Below, in pieces: positions 15,507 through 28,879 of a DNA stretch of 64,000 bases (the first letter of the stretch is position 1; each line of letters starts with the position of its first letter). The stretch comes from Ilyonectria destructans (taxonomy: Eukaryota; Ascomycota; Sordariomycetes; Hypocreales; Nectriaceae): contig JAHEWK010000005.1 of the NCBI GenBank assembly GCA_020740775.1, forward strand, positions 1,364,001 through 1,428,000, given 5' to 3'. The notes under the pieces were generated by a model, which ran no database searches, had not been told where the DNA came from, and saw only the letters and a program-made list of their open reading frames with translations. Made by a program: the position numbers and the translations under genes.

Positions 15507-16226
15507 AGCTATTAATAAATACTCTTTCTGCTGGAGAAAGTATATACCTTTAGTATTTTTAAATTAAAGCCTTAAGATAGACTAGCTCTATAGTAACTTA
15601 AAGTTATAAAGCTATATCTTAATCTGCTAGCTCTTAAATTATATAATTGCTAAAGACTATTAGCTATATCAGATAAAGCTTATTAGATTAGTTAATTTGG
15701 ATTTCTATAATATCTTTAAATTCTAACTTTTTAGCTGTAATTTACAGTCTTAAAATAAAGGTTAAATTACTTAGAATTAAGTAATAGAGATTAAAAGAGA
15801 AGCTATAAGTATACTGATAATTAGAAAAGACTATATTAGTCTATAGTATAGGGTAGAAAGATATCTTCAGTTAGTTAAGTAGTTAGTTAAGTAGTTAGTT
15901 AAGATATATATAAGGATAGAAGAATAATTAGAATATAAGAGGGCTTATAGAGCTTTTATATCTATTATAATTTTGCCTTTTTTAAAATCTAGTTTTTCCA
16001 GTAGATTTAGTTTTTTCAGTAGATTTAGCTTTTTTAAGATATAGCTATTTCTGCAGCTTATTAAGGTATTAAAAAAGGTAACTAATTAGACTAGAAACCT
16101 TAATATATTTAAGTAAACTGTTAACCTTTAAATAGACTGAGTATATAGTCTGTATTATTAATACTATTATTAGTGTTTTTTTTACTGTTAAGCTTTTAGT
16201 TCTCCCTCTAGATATATATATATTAA
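15507..16226 (-). repeat. Repeat family copy 2, inverted relative to copy 1
   Basis: In reverse complement it follows copy 1 (1924-2672) from the TATTAAGAGG end to the AATACTCTTT/AAAGAGTATT end, including the minisatellite and the AACTAACTACTT array. It is RIP-mutated throughout. Together with copy 1 it defines an element or terminal repeat of roughly 720-750 bp. The sequences flanking the two copies differ, so both ends appear to be real family boundaries. Confidence 0.75.
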
Positions 16227-16399
16227 GGCACTTTAACCTCTTAATAGAAATAGTATTATTATTACTCTAATTTAATATTATTATACTTTCTGCCTCTAGT
16301 AGCTTATTATTAATTTAATAGTATTAAAAAAGAAAAATATAGGCTGCTATATTTAATATTTAGTAAAATTTATAATTACTTTTATATTAAGATTTTAAT

Positions 16400-19300
16400 A
16401 GATTTAATTTAGTAAGATAACTACTATAAGATCTATTTTCTATAGAATCTTTTACTCTTATTAATAGTATTATTTATTTAATAGTTATATATTTTTTTAT
16501 TCTAAATACTATAGTATATATATTATAGTAATCTTTATAGCTTTAAGTTACCTACAGTATAAATTTATTCTTTTGAAATAACTACTATAATAAATTTTTA
16601 CTATAGAGTATATAACTTTATTATATTAAATTTACTATTTAAATTTAAATAAAGAATTTAGATTCTATAGAAATTTATTACTACTTAATATTATTAGATA
16701 TTTTTAAATTAATTAAAATTAGTAAAAGTTACTATAAAAAAAACAATAGTAATTATTTTAAAATCTTCTATTATATCCTAAGCTTTTTAAGCTATTTATT
16801 AATCTTATAGAGAGTATAGATATTAAGTATATTAATTTTATTAATAATTAATATCTATTTTTCTTATTAATTAATATAAAATATACTACTAATAGAGTAA
16901 TTAGCTATAATCTATAAAGAGGAATTTATTTTACTATTTATATAATAATAAAAGAGTATTTATTATATAAATTAATATATTAAATAAATAGTAATACTAT
17001 TAATCTAAATAGCTACTATTTTTAATATTACTATAATTAGAATTTAATATATTTTATTTTTTATATTAAAAAGAATAATAGTTATTTTAATTATTTTTAA
17101 TTTCTTTATTTCTTTTTTACTATTCAGATATAATAATAGTTATAGTAATTATATCTTTTTTATTATTTAGTTAATATTTATTATAGTAATTAAAATAATA
17201 GTATATTATTAAGAATATAATAAATTAATATTTATTTAATATATATTAAATTAATAGTTTTTAGCTAATAGTTAGAAAATCTTTTAAAAGAGTTAATTTA
17301 ATATTAATTTCTACTATAACTACTAGCTATTTAATTTTAATTAAATCTACTATTATAATATTAAGATTTATAGTATTATTTCTATATTTAGTAAGTATAG
17401 ATTATACTATAGTTTTATAAGCAGTTAAATTTACTATAGCTTTTATATTATTTATATTTTAAATTCTTTAAATTTAATATTTAGCTTCTTTAAAAAAGTT
17501 TATTTATTATAATTTAATATTATAAACTTAATATTATATAGAAATTAACTTAAATTAGAGAGTTATTAGTAGTATTAATTATAATAATATAGAAGAAGCT
17601 ATTATTATTAATAGAGCTTTTTAATTATATATTAAAAGGTTATTAATTAATTTATTCAGCTTAATAGATACTTTTATAATTTATATACTACTTAATATAA
17701 ATCTTAGTATCTTAATAAGCTGGATAATTATAGTAGTTTTATTATTACTATCTTTATTACTCTATACTATTAGTATATTAATAGTATTACCTTTTATTTT
17801 ATTAATAGTATTTAATATTTCTAAAGCTACTATTTACTACTTAATATTATATTATATATTTTTAGCTAAATAGTATAGTAATTATATATTATTAATAATA
17901 AAGGCTATTTTTAATATTAATTTATACTTATAGTATTTTTAAATTATATTAAGATTCTTTATTATAATTATAAGGAAATTATTCTATAGTATAAAAAGAG
18001 CTAGATATTAAATAGTAGCTTTATATTTATTATATTAAAGTAGAAATAAAGAAATAGATAAATTTAAATAGAAGCTTAATATTATACTATTTATATTATT
18101 ATTTTTAATATTTAGCTATATTAAAAATTATACTAAAATAACTATTAAAATAGATTATTATTTATACTATATAAAAATATAGTATTTAAATTTACTTTTT
18201 AACTATTATTATATAGTATCTAAAGGGATTTTATAATACTATAATAAATATTATTAATATTATTATTTAATATAGATTATATATAGATAATTATAGAGAT
18301 AAAGGCTTTAAAGAATTAAATCTTAATATAGATAAATATCTAATATAGTAATTTTTTAATTAGCTTATTTAATTATAATTAAATCTTCTAATAGATTATT
18401 AGTTATAATTATATTATTAATATTTTATAGATATAGCTAATACTATAGAATTAATTAATATAATTAGTTTATATTAAGAAAAATCTATTTAAATATATAG
18501 AAAAACCCTATTAGATAGTTTAATAAATAGATAATTACTTCTATATAAAAGATAGTATAGTTTATAAAAATATAATTTATAATTTATAATAGAAATTATT
18601 ATATTTTATTTATTATAGTAGTAGAAAAAGATATATAATTTATTATACTAATAGTACTATATAATAGCTATATATTAAAATTAATTAGAGTAAAAAGTAA
18701 TTTAATTATTACTATAATATATTTTTAAATAGAATCTTCTATTTTTATTATATAATTTATAAAATAATAAATTAAAATAAAACTTTAAGATTATATTATA
18801 ATAAAAAGAAATTATAATTATATTATAGTCTATTAGCTATATATTTATTCTAGTAATTTATAAGAAGATATAAATATTAAATTTAAAAAATTCCTTTTAG
18901 TAAAATTATTATCTTCTTAATAAGATTTTATAATATTTTAAATTAATAGTAGTTATAATAATAATTATTAATCTTATAATAATAAAAAGAATATTTTATA
19001 TATATTAAAATATATATATAAATTTAAATTATACTGCTATAGAAATTAGCTTTTTTATTAAATACTATAGTAAATTAAATAGTATTTTTTATAAGAAATA
19101 AAATATCTATAGAAATTACTTTCATTATAAAAGCTATATAATAGCTTTTATTATTTAAACTTTATTTTCTTTATTAAAAGGTCTTAATTATATTATATAT
19201 TATTTAATTAAATATTTTATTTTATAGTAAATACTATTAATATATTCTATAACTTACTATTAGTATACTACTTTATTTTTATTAATATTATTATTAAAAA

Positions 19301-20950
19301 AGTAAATAGTATCTTATAAATTAAGATTTTCTAATAATTAAAGTAAATTATATAAATATAAAATATCTTATTAATTTATTTTTAGTATCTTAAAATACTA
19401 ATTAATATATCTAAATACTAAATTCTAGTTAATTCTAATATAATATTTAAAAAAAAAAGAGATTTTCTAATAGAAGAATAATATTAAGCTTAATAAATTA
19501 AAAATAGATAATTATATATATTTAAATATAGTATTTAATATCTATATAAAGATTTTAATTTTATTTAAATTATTTAATTTATATACTGCTATTTAGAGCT
19601 TTATTAGATTTATTAGATTATTTAGATTTAAAGTAAATTATTAGAATTCTATAATAAATAATTAAGAATTTAATCTTTTAATATAGATTAAAATAGAATT
19701 TCTAAGATAGTAGCTAATAATAGCTATATATTAATAGCTTCTATATTACTTTATTATCTATTTAATATCTATTAAAAAGAGCTTTTTTAGCTATATATAA
19801 TTATTTTAGTATTAAGATATATAATATATATTTAATATAAAGGAAAATCTATTTTTTTATACTAAATATATTTATAGTATAATTCTATAATTATACCTCT
19901 ATATTAAAGATAGTAAAAGAAAATATATAATAACTAGAAAAATAGCTATTATATCTTTATAATATAATTTATATCTATATATAGAGACTTAAGTTATATA
20001 ATAAGATTAAATTTAATATCTTTTTTAAGCTTATTATAATTACTATTCTTTTTAAATTAATTACTATAATAAAAAGAAAATTTAATTTAATAGTATCTAT
20101 AATATTTAGAATAATATCTAAAGAGAATATTCTAAAGGCTAAAAGCTTATTAATAATAGTAATATTATCTTTTAGATATATTTTAAGCTTACTATTATTA
20201 TAGTTTAAATTTATCTATTTTTCTTTATTTAAAATAGCAGCTTTTTTAAAAATATCTATATTAATATCTTTATTTACTTATAATAGTAATTATAATAGTA
20301 ATAAACTTATAATTATATTATTAATTATAGTAAAGTTACTTATCTCTTATTATTATCTATTTACTTTTTCTTTTTTTCTTCTTCTTTTTTAATATTTTTA
20401 TTACTAGCTAATATAATCTATACTATATAGATTTTATTCTATACTATTAGCTCTTTATATACTATATATTTATATATTAATATTAGTATATTAAATTCTA
20501 ATTATTTCTATAAACTTATCTTAATAGTATTAATTTTAATATTAATATAATACAGATTATATAATTTTAACTATATTAATATCTTCTTAATAGTATATTA
20601 ATATACTAATAGCAACTTAAATATATCTTTTAATTTTAATTTTCTATAGCTATACTATAATATATAGATCTTATTAAGAACTTCATTTAGAGGATATAAT
20701 AGTATATAAATAACTATATTCTGGATATTATTTAGAAATACTATAATATATCTCTTAATATAGTATAAATAGTATATATTCTTTTTTATACTATTTAGAA
20801 AGTTATAATAAGTAATCTAACTATAGTAAGAATATAATATAATTAACTTCTCCTTTATTAATATAAATTATTATAGCTTATTTAAATATATATATTTATA
20901 TTTAAGCTAATAGTATAGCTATATAGTAGAATATAATATACTTTTTAATA
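16400..20950 (-). repeat. Long inverted repeat arm (partner at 7.1-12.0 kb)
   Basis: This is the mirror-image partner of the 7.1-12.0 kb segment; the matching blocks are given there. Beyond 20950 the match does not continue from 7085 but jumps to about 640-895 at the left edge of the window (partner 20990-21230). The left copy is therefore interrupted by about 6.2 kb that is absent here. No reading frame survives. Confidence 0.6.
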
Positions 20951-22153
20951 TACTCTTAATATAGTCTGAATATACTTATAATAGAAGAGATATATAGAGG
21001 TCTAATAGTAAATAAGAAATTAATAATTAGCTGATATACTAACTAACTAAAAGGTAAAACTTAAATAATTAAATAGTATTATCCCTTTAATTAAGAAGAG
21101 GGGTAAGCTTTAATTCTATTATTATTAGAAATATACCTTTTTACTGTCTGACTATTATTATTAAATTCCTTATAAATATAGGAATACTAGCAGATTACTG
21201 CTAGAACCCTTTAGAATAAGCCTATAAGCCTAAGCTTTAAGTAGGCCCACTTAAAGTTAGAGATTAATATAAAGCAGAGAGATAAGCCTTTAGAGATAAA
21301 CTTATTAAGTTAAAGTCTAATTATATTACTCTACCTACCTTAAGTTCTATTTCTTTTCTGGTTTTAGCCTTTAGCTGCTATTCCTTATAAATACCTATAA
21401 TTAGAGGAAGAAAGAAATTAAATCTATCTATAGAAGCTATAACCTTTAAATATAAGCTTAAGGCTTTCTATAGATTTTAAAATAAAAAGTAAACTGCAGT
21501 ATAAGCTATTTAGAAACTCTAATAGATAGAAGCTATATCTATATATACAGCTAAATACTGTAACTTTATATTATAACTTAACTGGGGGGAAGAAGCTAAT
21601 ATAGCTACCTTCTACTAAAAATTAAAGTCTGAAGTTAAAGATATTATAGTTGGAAAAAAAAGCCCTACTATATATAATAGACTTATATAACTTACTATAG
21701 AAATTAATAATAGATAATTTAAATAATAATAGAAAAAGAAGATTAAAAAATTAGAAAGATTTTATACCTCTAACTGGAAAAATAAGAAGTTCTATACTAA
21801 TTAAGGGAAAAAATAATATATAGATACCTCCTATAGAATAAATTTAGGCTCTATAAATATTAGAGTAATTAAGAGAGACTACTTTAAGAAACTCTATTAG
21901 AACTATAGTATTCCCAGATATATATTTTATTAGTATTAAAAGCTTAAAATTAATAATTTGTTTAAATTTATATGTAAAGGTAAGAAGAAAGTAAAATAAA
22001 TTAAAAAGCAGAAGAAAGTGAAATTCTAATTAGAAAAACATATAATTGCTATAGTATAGGCAGAATATAATAACTCTAGACTTATACTAAATAATATCTA
22101 CCTTTTAGCTATAGAAGAAATTAAAAGTAAAGAAATACTCTAAAATAAAATAT

Positions 22154-22587
22154 CAAGAGGTCAGGGTGCCCTAGTATATATATACCCAGAGGGGGGACTA
22201 GAAGCTCAACAGTAAAAAAAAAACACTAACAATAGTATTAACAATACAGACTATATACTCAGTCTATTTAAAGGTTAACAGTTTACTCAGACAGACTAAG
22301 GTTTCTAGTCCAACTGGTTACCTTTTCTGATACCTCAATAAGCTGCAGGAATAGCTGCATCTTGAAAAAGCTAGATCTACTGGAAAAGCTAGATCTGCTG
22401 GAAAAGCTAGATCTGCTAGAAAAGCTAGATCTTGGAAAAGGTAAAATCATAATGGATATAAAAGCTCTATAAGCCCTCTTGCATTCCAATCATCCTTCCA
22501 TCCTTACACACATCTCGACTAACCACTTAACTAACTATTTAACTAACTGAAGATGTCTGCTTTCCGCCCCACGCTACAGACCGATAT
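22154..22587 (+). repeat. Repeat family copy 3: 434 bp, nearly unmutated
   Basis: This copy has normal base composition although both flanks are RIP-saturated. It starts CAAGAGGTCAGGGTGCCC and shares the first 430 bp of copy 1. It contains a TATA-like ATATAAAAGC at about 22456, a pyrimidine-rich leader (CATTCCAATCATCCTTCC), and an ATG at 22552 opening a 12-codon frame, as in the 5' part of a Pol II transcription unit. An identical 14-bp sequence, CTAAAATAAAATAT, flanks it on both sides (22140-22153 and 22588-22601), which suggests a target duplication or an insertion between repeats. It could have escaped RIP because it is short or because it is young. Confidence 0.7.
22364..22440 (+). repeat. 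18-bp minisatellite, about four units
   Basis: Tandem units of the form GAAAAGCTAGATCTGCTG, with small differences, lie inside repeat copy 3. The RIP-mutated copies 1 and 2 hold only two to three recognisable units, so the unit number varies between family members. On the minus strand it gives a repetitive serine/arginine/phenylalanine frame that I do not regard as coding. Confidence 0.8.
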
Positions 22588-23899
22588 CTAAAATAAAATA
22601 TATAGTAATAAATCTAACTAAAAGATATAGAAAAAAGTATAAAATACTATTAAAGAAATATTAAAAAGGTATAAAATCCAATATCTATAATATTCTAATA
22701 ATATAGATTGTAATTTTAATATTTAAACCTAAGGAAAATTAAAAAGAAAATATAAAAAAGATTAATATAATTAGAAAGAGTAAAGAAATTAAATAGAAAG
22801 AATTCTTTAAGTATATCTATTTAATAGCAGAAGTTTTAAATAAAAAAGATAATATTCTAAATTAATAATTTATTCTAGAAATACTACTAACTATAGTAAC
22901 TCTATATAAAGTTACTATAAAAATCTCAATTTAATAATAAGTAGATAATTAGATTAGGTATAAGTTTTATATATAAAAAATAGAAAAGTTAAGTATCAGT
23001 ATAGATATAGAAGCTAAATAAGCTAATAACTTAAGCTTTTTATTATTAATAAAGATATTTAGACTTCTATAGATAAATATTCTAAGTTTAATAACTCTAA
23101 TAATAGTAATATCTTAAGAGATAAATCTATAAATAATAATAGGTAAATAAAATAAGAATAAATATTTAGTTATCTAGTGGAATAAATATTAAATATAGTC
23201 AAAGAATAAGCTATCTATATCTATATAATTTAATATAAGAATATCCCTAAATTAAATAATTACTTAAAATTAGAAATTATTAATAATAAATTAAAATTAT
23301 ACTCTAAAAGTTTAGAATACTACAGTATATTATAGCTATTATATACCTATTATATATATTTAATATATTAATTTGAGAAAATCTATTATAATTGCTACTC
23401 TATATAAATTATATTCTAGCTGCTATAATAATTTTACTAGAAAATTAAAATAAGAGATTATAGAGTTATTAAGTAATTTAAAGAATAGAAAGTTATATAT
23501 AACTTAAATAATATAATAACTTCTATTCCGATAAATATATTAAGAAAAACTTAAAGATTAAAAATTATATAATAAAGAAGTACTATATATATAAGAAATA
23601 GAAAGTCTAATTATAATATAGCCTACTTAAATATCCAGCTAATTATACTATAAACTGTAATAATAAAATATACCTTAAGTATATAAAATATATATAAGAG
23701 ATCTATATATAAATCTATAAAATATATAAAGATAGATTTAATTTTAAGATTTAAATAGAAGAAAAGCTTTATAATAGGCTATAATATAAGAAAATCTATA
23801 AGTATATAAAAAATAATATTTACTGTTTATAATAAAGTAATAAATAAATATAATAGAAGAAGATACCCTACTTTTATAAAAGGCTTTAGATATAGTAAA

Positions 23900-26800
23900 T
23901 TATTTTAAAGAAGATATAATTATAATAGAAGTCTATATTAAAAAAGTATAGATAATAGCACTAATAGATTATAATACTAATATAAACTATATTTAATTAA
24001 AGTTAATAAATAAATTGAAAACTCTATAGAAATATAAGAATAAACTCTATAATATATCTAATTTAAAAGAAATACTTTTTAGCTATAATAATAAATAGAT
24101 AATCTAAGAGGTTAATTACCTTAAGATACTTATAAAAGGAAAAAATAAAGATATTACTTTTAATATTATTAAAGTTAAGAATTATAATATAGTACTTAAA
24201 TAATTATAGCTATAAAGAAATAACCCCAATATTAACTGAAAGATAGACTAAATATACTTAAAAGAAGTACCTTTTAAGATTATAGATAGTAATAGATATA
24301 AATAGAGATTTTAAACTTTAATTAATAATAAAGATAAAAATATAATAGAAGAAATATTTAAGTAACTATTAACCTTTAAATAGACTGAGTATATAGTCTG
24401 TATTATTAATACTATTATTAGTGTTTTCTTTTACTATTAAGCTTTTAGTCCCCCCTCTGGATATATATATACTAGAGTATTCTAACCTCTTAATAATAAA
24501 AGAAATAATAGATACTTTCTTACTTATAAAGGAAATTAGATATAAGTATTAAATAGGAAAAAAGTAATATCTTAAATAAACTATTATATTTCTATAAAAA
24601 TAATTCTAATAGTTAGATAAAGATCTTTAAGAATAAAAAGAATAAAAAAAGATAGATAAATAACTTAAGAATATCTCTTTAAAGTACTATATCTATAAAA
24701 AGCTCTTTATAGAAGAATTAAAAATAGATTTATTTAAACTGAAAGAATATAATTTAAAGATTATTCTTAAAGATAGAATTAACTTAAATTTCTTTTAATC
24801 TATAAACTTAATAATAATAAGCTAATAATACTAAAAGAATATATTTAAGAAATATTAAGAAAAAGCTATATTTAAATCTTAAAGTCTTCAGCTAGATATC
24901 TAATTATATTTATACTTAAGAAAAATAGAAAGTTATATTTCTATATAGATTTTAAATAACTTAATAATATTACTAAGAAAGATTAAATTCTACTATCTTT
25001 AATCTTTAAGTGATATAATAGACTGTATAGAGTAAAGATATTTATAGTATTTAATCTTAAAGAAGTTTATAATTTTATCTATATTAAGAAAGAATATAAG
25101 TAGAAGACTATATTTAGAATTAAATTTAAACTATATAAATATTTAATTATATCTTTTAGACTTACTAATATACCTATAGTATTTTAATATATAATTAATT
25201 ATATACTGTAAGAGTATCTTAATATTTCTATTATATACTATCTAAATAATATTTTAATTTTCTTAAAAAATAAAGAAGATTATAAGTAATATATCTATAT
25301 AGTATTATAGAAGCTATAAGATATAAAATTATTAGTTAAATTAGAAAAAGGTAACTTCTATATTTAGAAAGTAAAATTCCTTTAGTATATAATATTCTAT
25401 AATTAAATATAGATAGACTTTAAGAAGATTATAGTAATTAAGAAATAGTAACTACTAAAAGATATAATAGAAGTATAATTCTTTTTTAGCTTTATTAATT
25501 ACTATTAATAATATATTAAAAACTTTAGTAAATATACTATTTTACTTATTAAACTTATAAAAAAAGAAGTAGAGTTTAACTTTAATAAAGTAGTAATAAA
25601 AGCTTTTAAGATAATTTAAGATATTATACTTATAGAATCTATTTTAGCTTTATTTAACTTAAAAAAGAAAATTAAATTAGAAATTAATACTTCTAACTTT
25701 ACCTTAAGTAGCTAGATTAACTAAAGAGATAAAAATAAACTACTTTACCCTATTATATTTTACTTATATAAGATATTTAGTATAGAATTTAACTACTCTA
25801 TTTATAATAAAGAATTTCTTACTATTATTAACTATTTTAAGAAATTTTAATATTACCTTTTAGAAAGTAACTATAAGATTAAAATCTATATAGACTATAA
25901 GAATATTTTATATTTTACTATAATATAGTAACTCCGTAGATAATAATTTAGATATATAGAATATCTATTTAAATTTAATTATACTATTATCTATATTAAG
26001 AAATTAAAGAATAAATAAGCTAATATAATTAGTTAATAGGCTAACTTTAATACTGGAATAGTTAAAGCTAATAAATAAATCTTTTTTTTTACTTTTAAAA
26101 AATATATATAGTTAAAGTATTTAGAATATATATAAAAAAAATAAGAAATCTATTTCAGTATACTATAAGCTACTATAGACTAAAGAATATAAAAACTTTA
26201 TTAATTAGGCTTAAAATAACTCTCTTTTAAAGATACTAATTAGTAAGATAAATAGAAAATATAATATTTCAGTATATTACTAAAAAACTATTATAGAGTA
26301 TTATTATAAAAAAGAACTCTATAATAAAAATTAATATTAAATATTAGTTAAGATATAGAAAATCTATAATTGCTATTAAAAAATAGAGAATTAATTAAAT
26401 AGAGCTATAAAAAACTGTAATAAATACCCTAAATAATAAACCTTTAGTAGTACCTACTATATAATCTATAATAATAAATTACTAAAGAAAATTAAGTAAT
26501 ATAATTAAGATTATAAGATAGATAGAGTAATAAGTAACTCTATTTTAATTTCTACTTTATAAATAGAATTATAGAAATTATAAGTTCTATTGAAATTATA
26601 AGAATAATTTATATAGAAAATATATTTATACTTACTATATAGATACTAAGAAGTTAATAAAACTCTTAAATAAGTTAAAATAATATATATATTTTCTAAA
26701 ATTAAAAAGATTATATAGAAAGTTATTAAATAATATAACTTTTACTTAAAAAACTAAAATATAATACTATAAACTATATAGAGAATTATAACTGCTATTA

Positions 26801-27600
26801 GTTATATAGTAACTATAGTATTTAATTACTATAGATTTTATTATAAAATTACTTCTATTAGAAAACTTAGTAATTAAAGCCTTTTATAATAGTATTTTTA
26901 TTATTATAAATAGATTTATAAAATTTTCCTATTTTATATTATATAGAGAGATAATAGATATAGAAAGATTTATCTATATATTTATAAGAAATATTATCAG
27001 TATATACAGATTGCTAATAGAGATTCTAACTAATAGAGAACTTCTATTTATATTTAAATTTTAATAAGTCTTAATAGTATAGCTTAAATTTAACTACTAA
27101 TTAACTACTATATTCTAAATATAAATTAATAGATAGATAAAAAGAATAAATTAAATCCCTAAGTAATATCTATAGTACTATATTAACTATAAATAGAATA
27201 ATAAAATTAAGAAGCTACTAATAGTCCAGCTGAGCTATAATATCTTAATATATAAAAGTATAAAACTTATTTTATTATATATAAATTTTAAATTTACCTC
27301 TAATATATACTACTAACTATAGAAAGAAATTATTAATTCTTATATAATTCTTACCTTTAATAAATTAAAAAACCTCTATAAAGAAATAAAAACTAAATTT
27401 AAATTTATTAGAAATTAAATAAAAAGGTATTATAGCTCTAAAAGGATAAAGAGACTATTCTTTTTAAAGAGAGATATAGTCCTCTTAGTAATAAAAAATC
27501 TTTTAATAGATAGATTAAATAAGAAACTTAACTATAAATTTATTAGATTTTATAAAGTTCTAAAGAAAATCTTAAAAAATAACTATAAATTAAATTTATC
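23900..27600 (+). mobile_element. Ty3/gypsy retrotransposon pol region, RIP-inactivated
   Basis: Conceptual reading across stops shows the gypsy order. A protease-like motif lies near 23945-23990, with the aspartate codon intact and the following Cys-Gly-Ala codons changed by G to A. Reverse transcriptase follows at about 24890-25420, its YLDD box readable as Y-L-N-N at about 25239-25250, so both catalytic aspartates are lost. RNase H lies at about 25740-25960 and a DDE integrase at about 26790-27300. Nearly all lesions are C to T or G to A, and tens of stops replace Gln, Arg and Trp codons. Gag probably lies upstream (22.6-23.9 kb), but I cannot delimit it. LTRs were not proven. Confidence 0.75.
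24356..24505 (-). repeat. Repeat family copy 4, about 150-bp fragment
   Basis: This matches the reverse complement of the first 140-150 bp of copy 3 (22154-22295), including the G-run block and the poly-A tract, and ends at the same CCTCTTAATA (reverse of TATYAAGAGG) as the other three copies. It sits between the protease and reverse transcriptase remnants of the gypsy element and is only partly mutated. All four copies share this end and differ in how far they extend the other way. Confidence 0.65.
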
Positions 27601-28879
27601 TCTAAAAGTTAGAGTATACTCTACTTTCTATATTTTATTATTAGAATCTATAAAGAATACTATTATAGTTAATAACAGTTATAATTATAAATTAGAGGTA
27701 AAGTTATTAGAAGAATATAATATTAAAGAAATCTATAATATAAAGAAAATTAATAGCAGAATAATATATCTTATTAAATAAAAAAACTACCTAGAAAATA
27801 AAATCTTATAATAACTACTAGAAAACCTTAAGTATATATAATACCTTCTAAAGGTATTTTATATATAATAATAGAAGAAGCAGAAGAATTAAATAATAAA
27901 AAATTATCTAGACTTACTATATTCTAATTAATAAGGTTAATAGCTCTTAAGAAATAAGCCTTAAATATAATAGATAGCTTTTCTACTAGCTTATTAGACT
28001 TCTCTAAAAATTAAAGACTATAGAAGAGTAGGTTATCCCCCTTATACTTTAAGGAATATTTCTATTTATAAATATATATAAGGTATACTATAGCCTTTTT
28101 AAGAACCTTTTTAGCCTCTAATTCCTCCTTCTCTAGATATTTCTACTTATAAATATTTTTAAATACTACTAATAAATTAAAAGGGAGTATAGAAGTCTAT
28201 ATAATATAAGAACTTATAAAAAGATACTATATTAGTATTATTATAAATTACCTTAGTATTTATATAATTTGAGTAATAATAAGAATAATTCTCTACTACT
28301 ATATAGAAAAGTTTTAAATAATAATAATAGAAATAAGATATAGTTATACAACTAAAAAATTAAATATATTTAGAAAGAATCTTATATTTATAAAGTTTAC
28401 AGACAGAATAAGTTTTTATTAAAAAGCTGGATATTATATTAGTATAATAATAATAAAAAAGAAAAAAGTAATAAATTAAAAGGTTAGATACTACAGACTA
28501 CTTATATAGCCTTAAGGATATAACTAATAGAGGGAAGATATTATATTATAGCCTATATTATAACTTAAGCCAGATTAAATAGTTAGAACTAATAGAATTT
28601 CAGTCCAGTTATATATACTTAAATAAACTAATAGAATTAGCCTTTAGTCCCTAATAGTTCTATTCTGAATTAAGCTATTTTTAGAATAATCTACTAATAA
28701 GTATATAGTATATAGTTAACTGAAAAATATATATTTAGTATAGGCAGCTACTCAGCTATTAATATAACTTAATTATATTAAGTATCTTTAACTCTACTAT
28801 TATTAGATATAATACTGATTATTTAAGTTATTAATCCGCCTAAATTATCTATTATATAAACTAATTAGAATCTGCCTAC

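Noticed and set aside
22283..22489. Minus-strand frame with a repeated Ser-Ser-Phe-Ser-Ser-Arg pattern
   Set aside because: It is the translation of the 18-bp minisatellite in repeat copy 3; there is no domain, and the family copies do not keep the frame.
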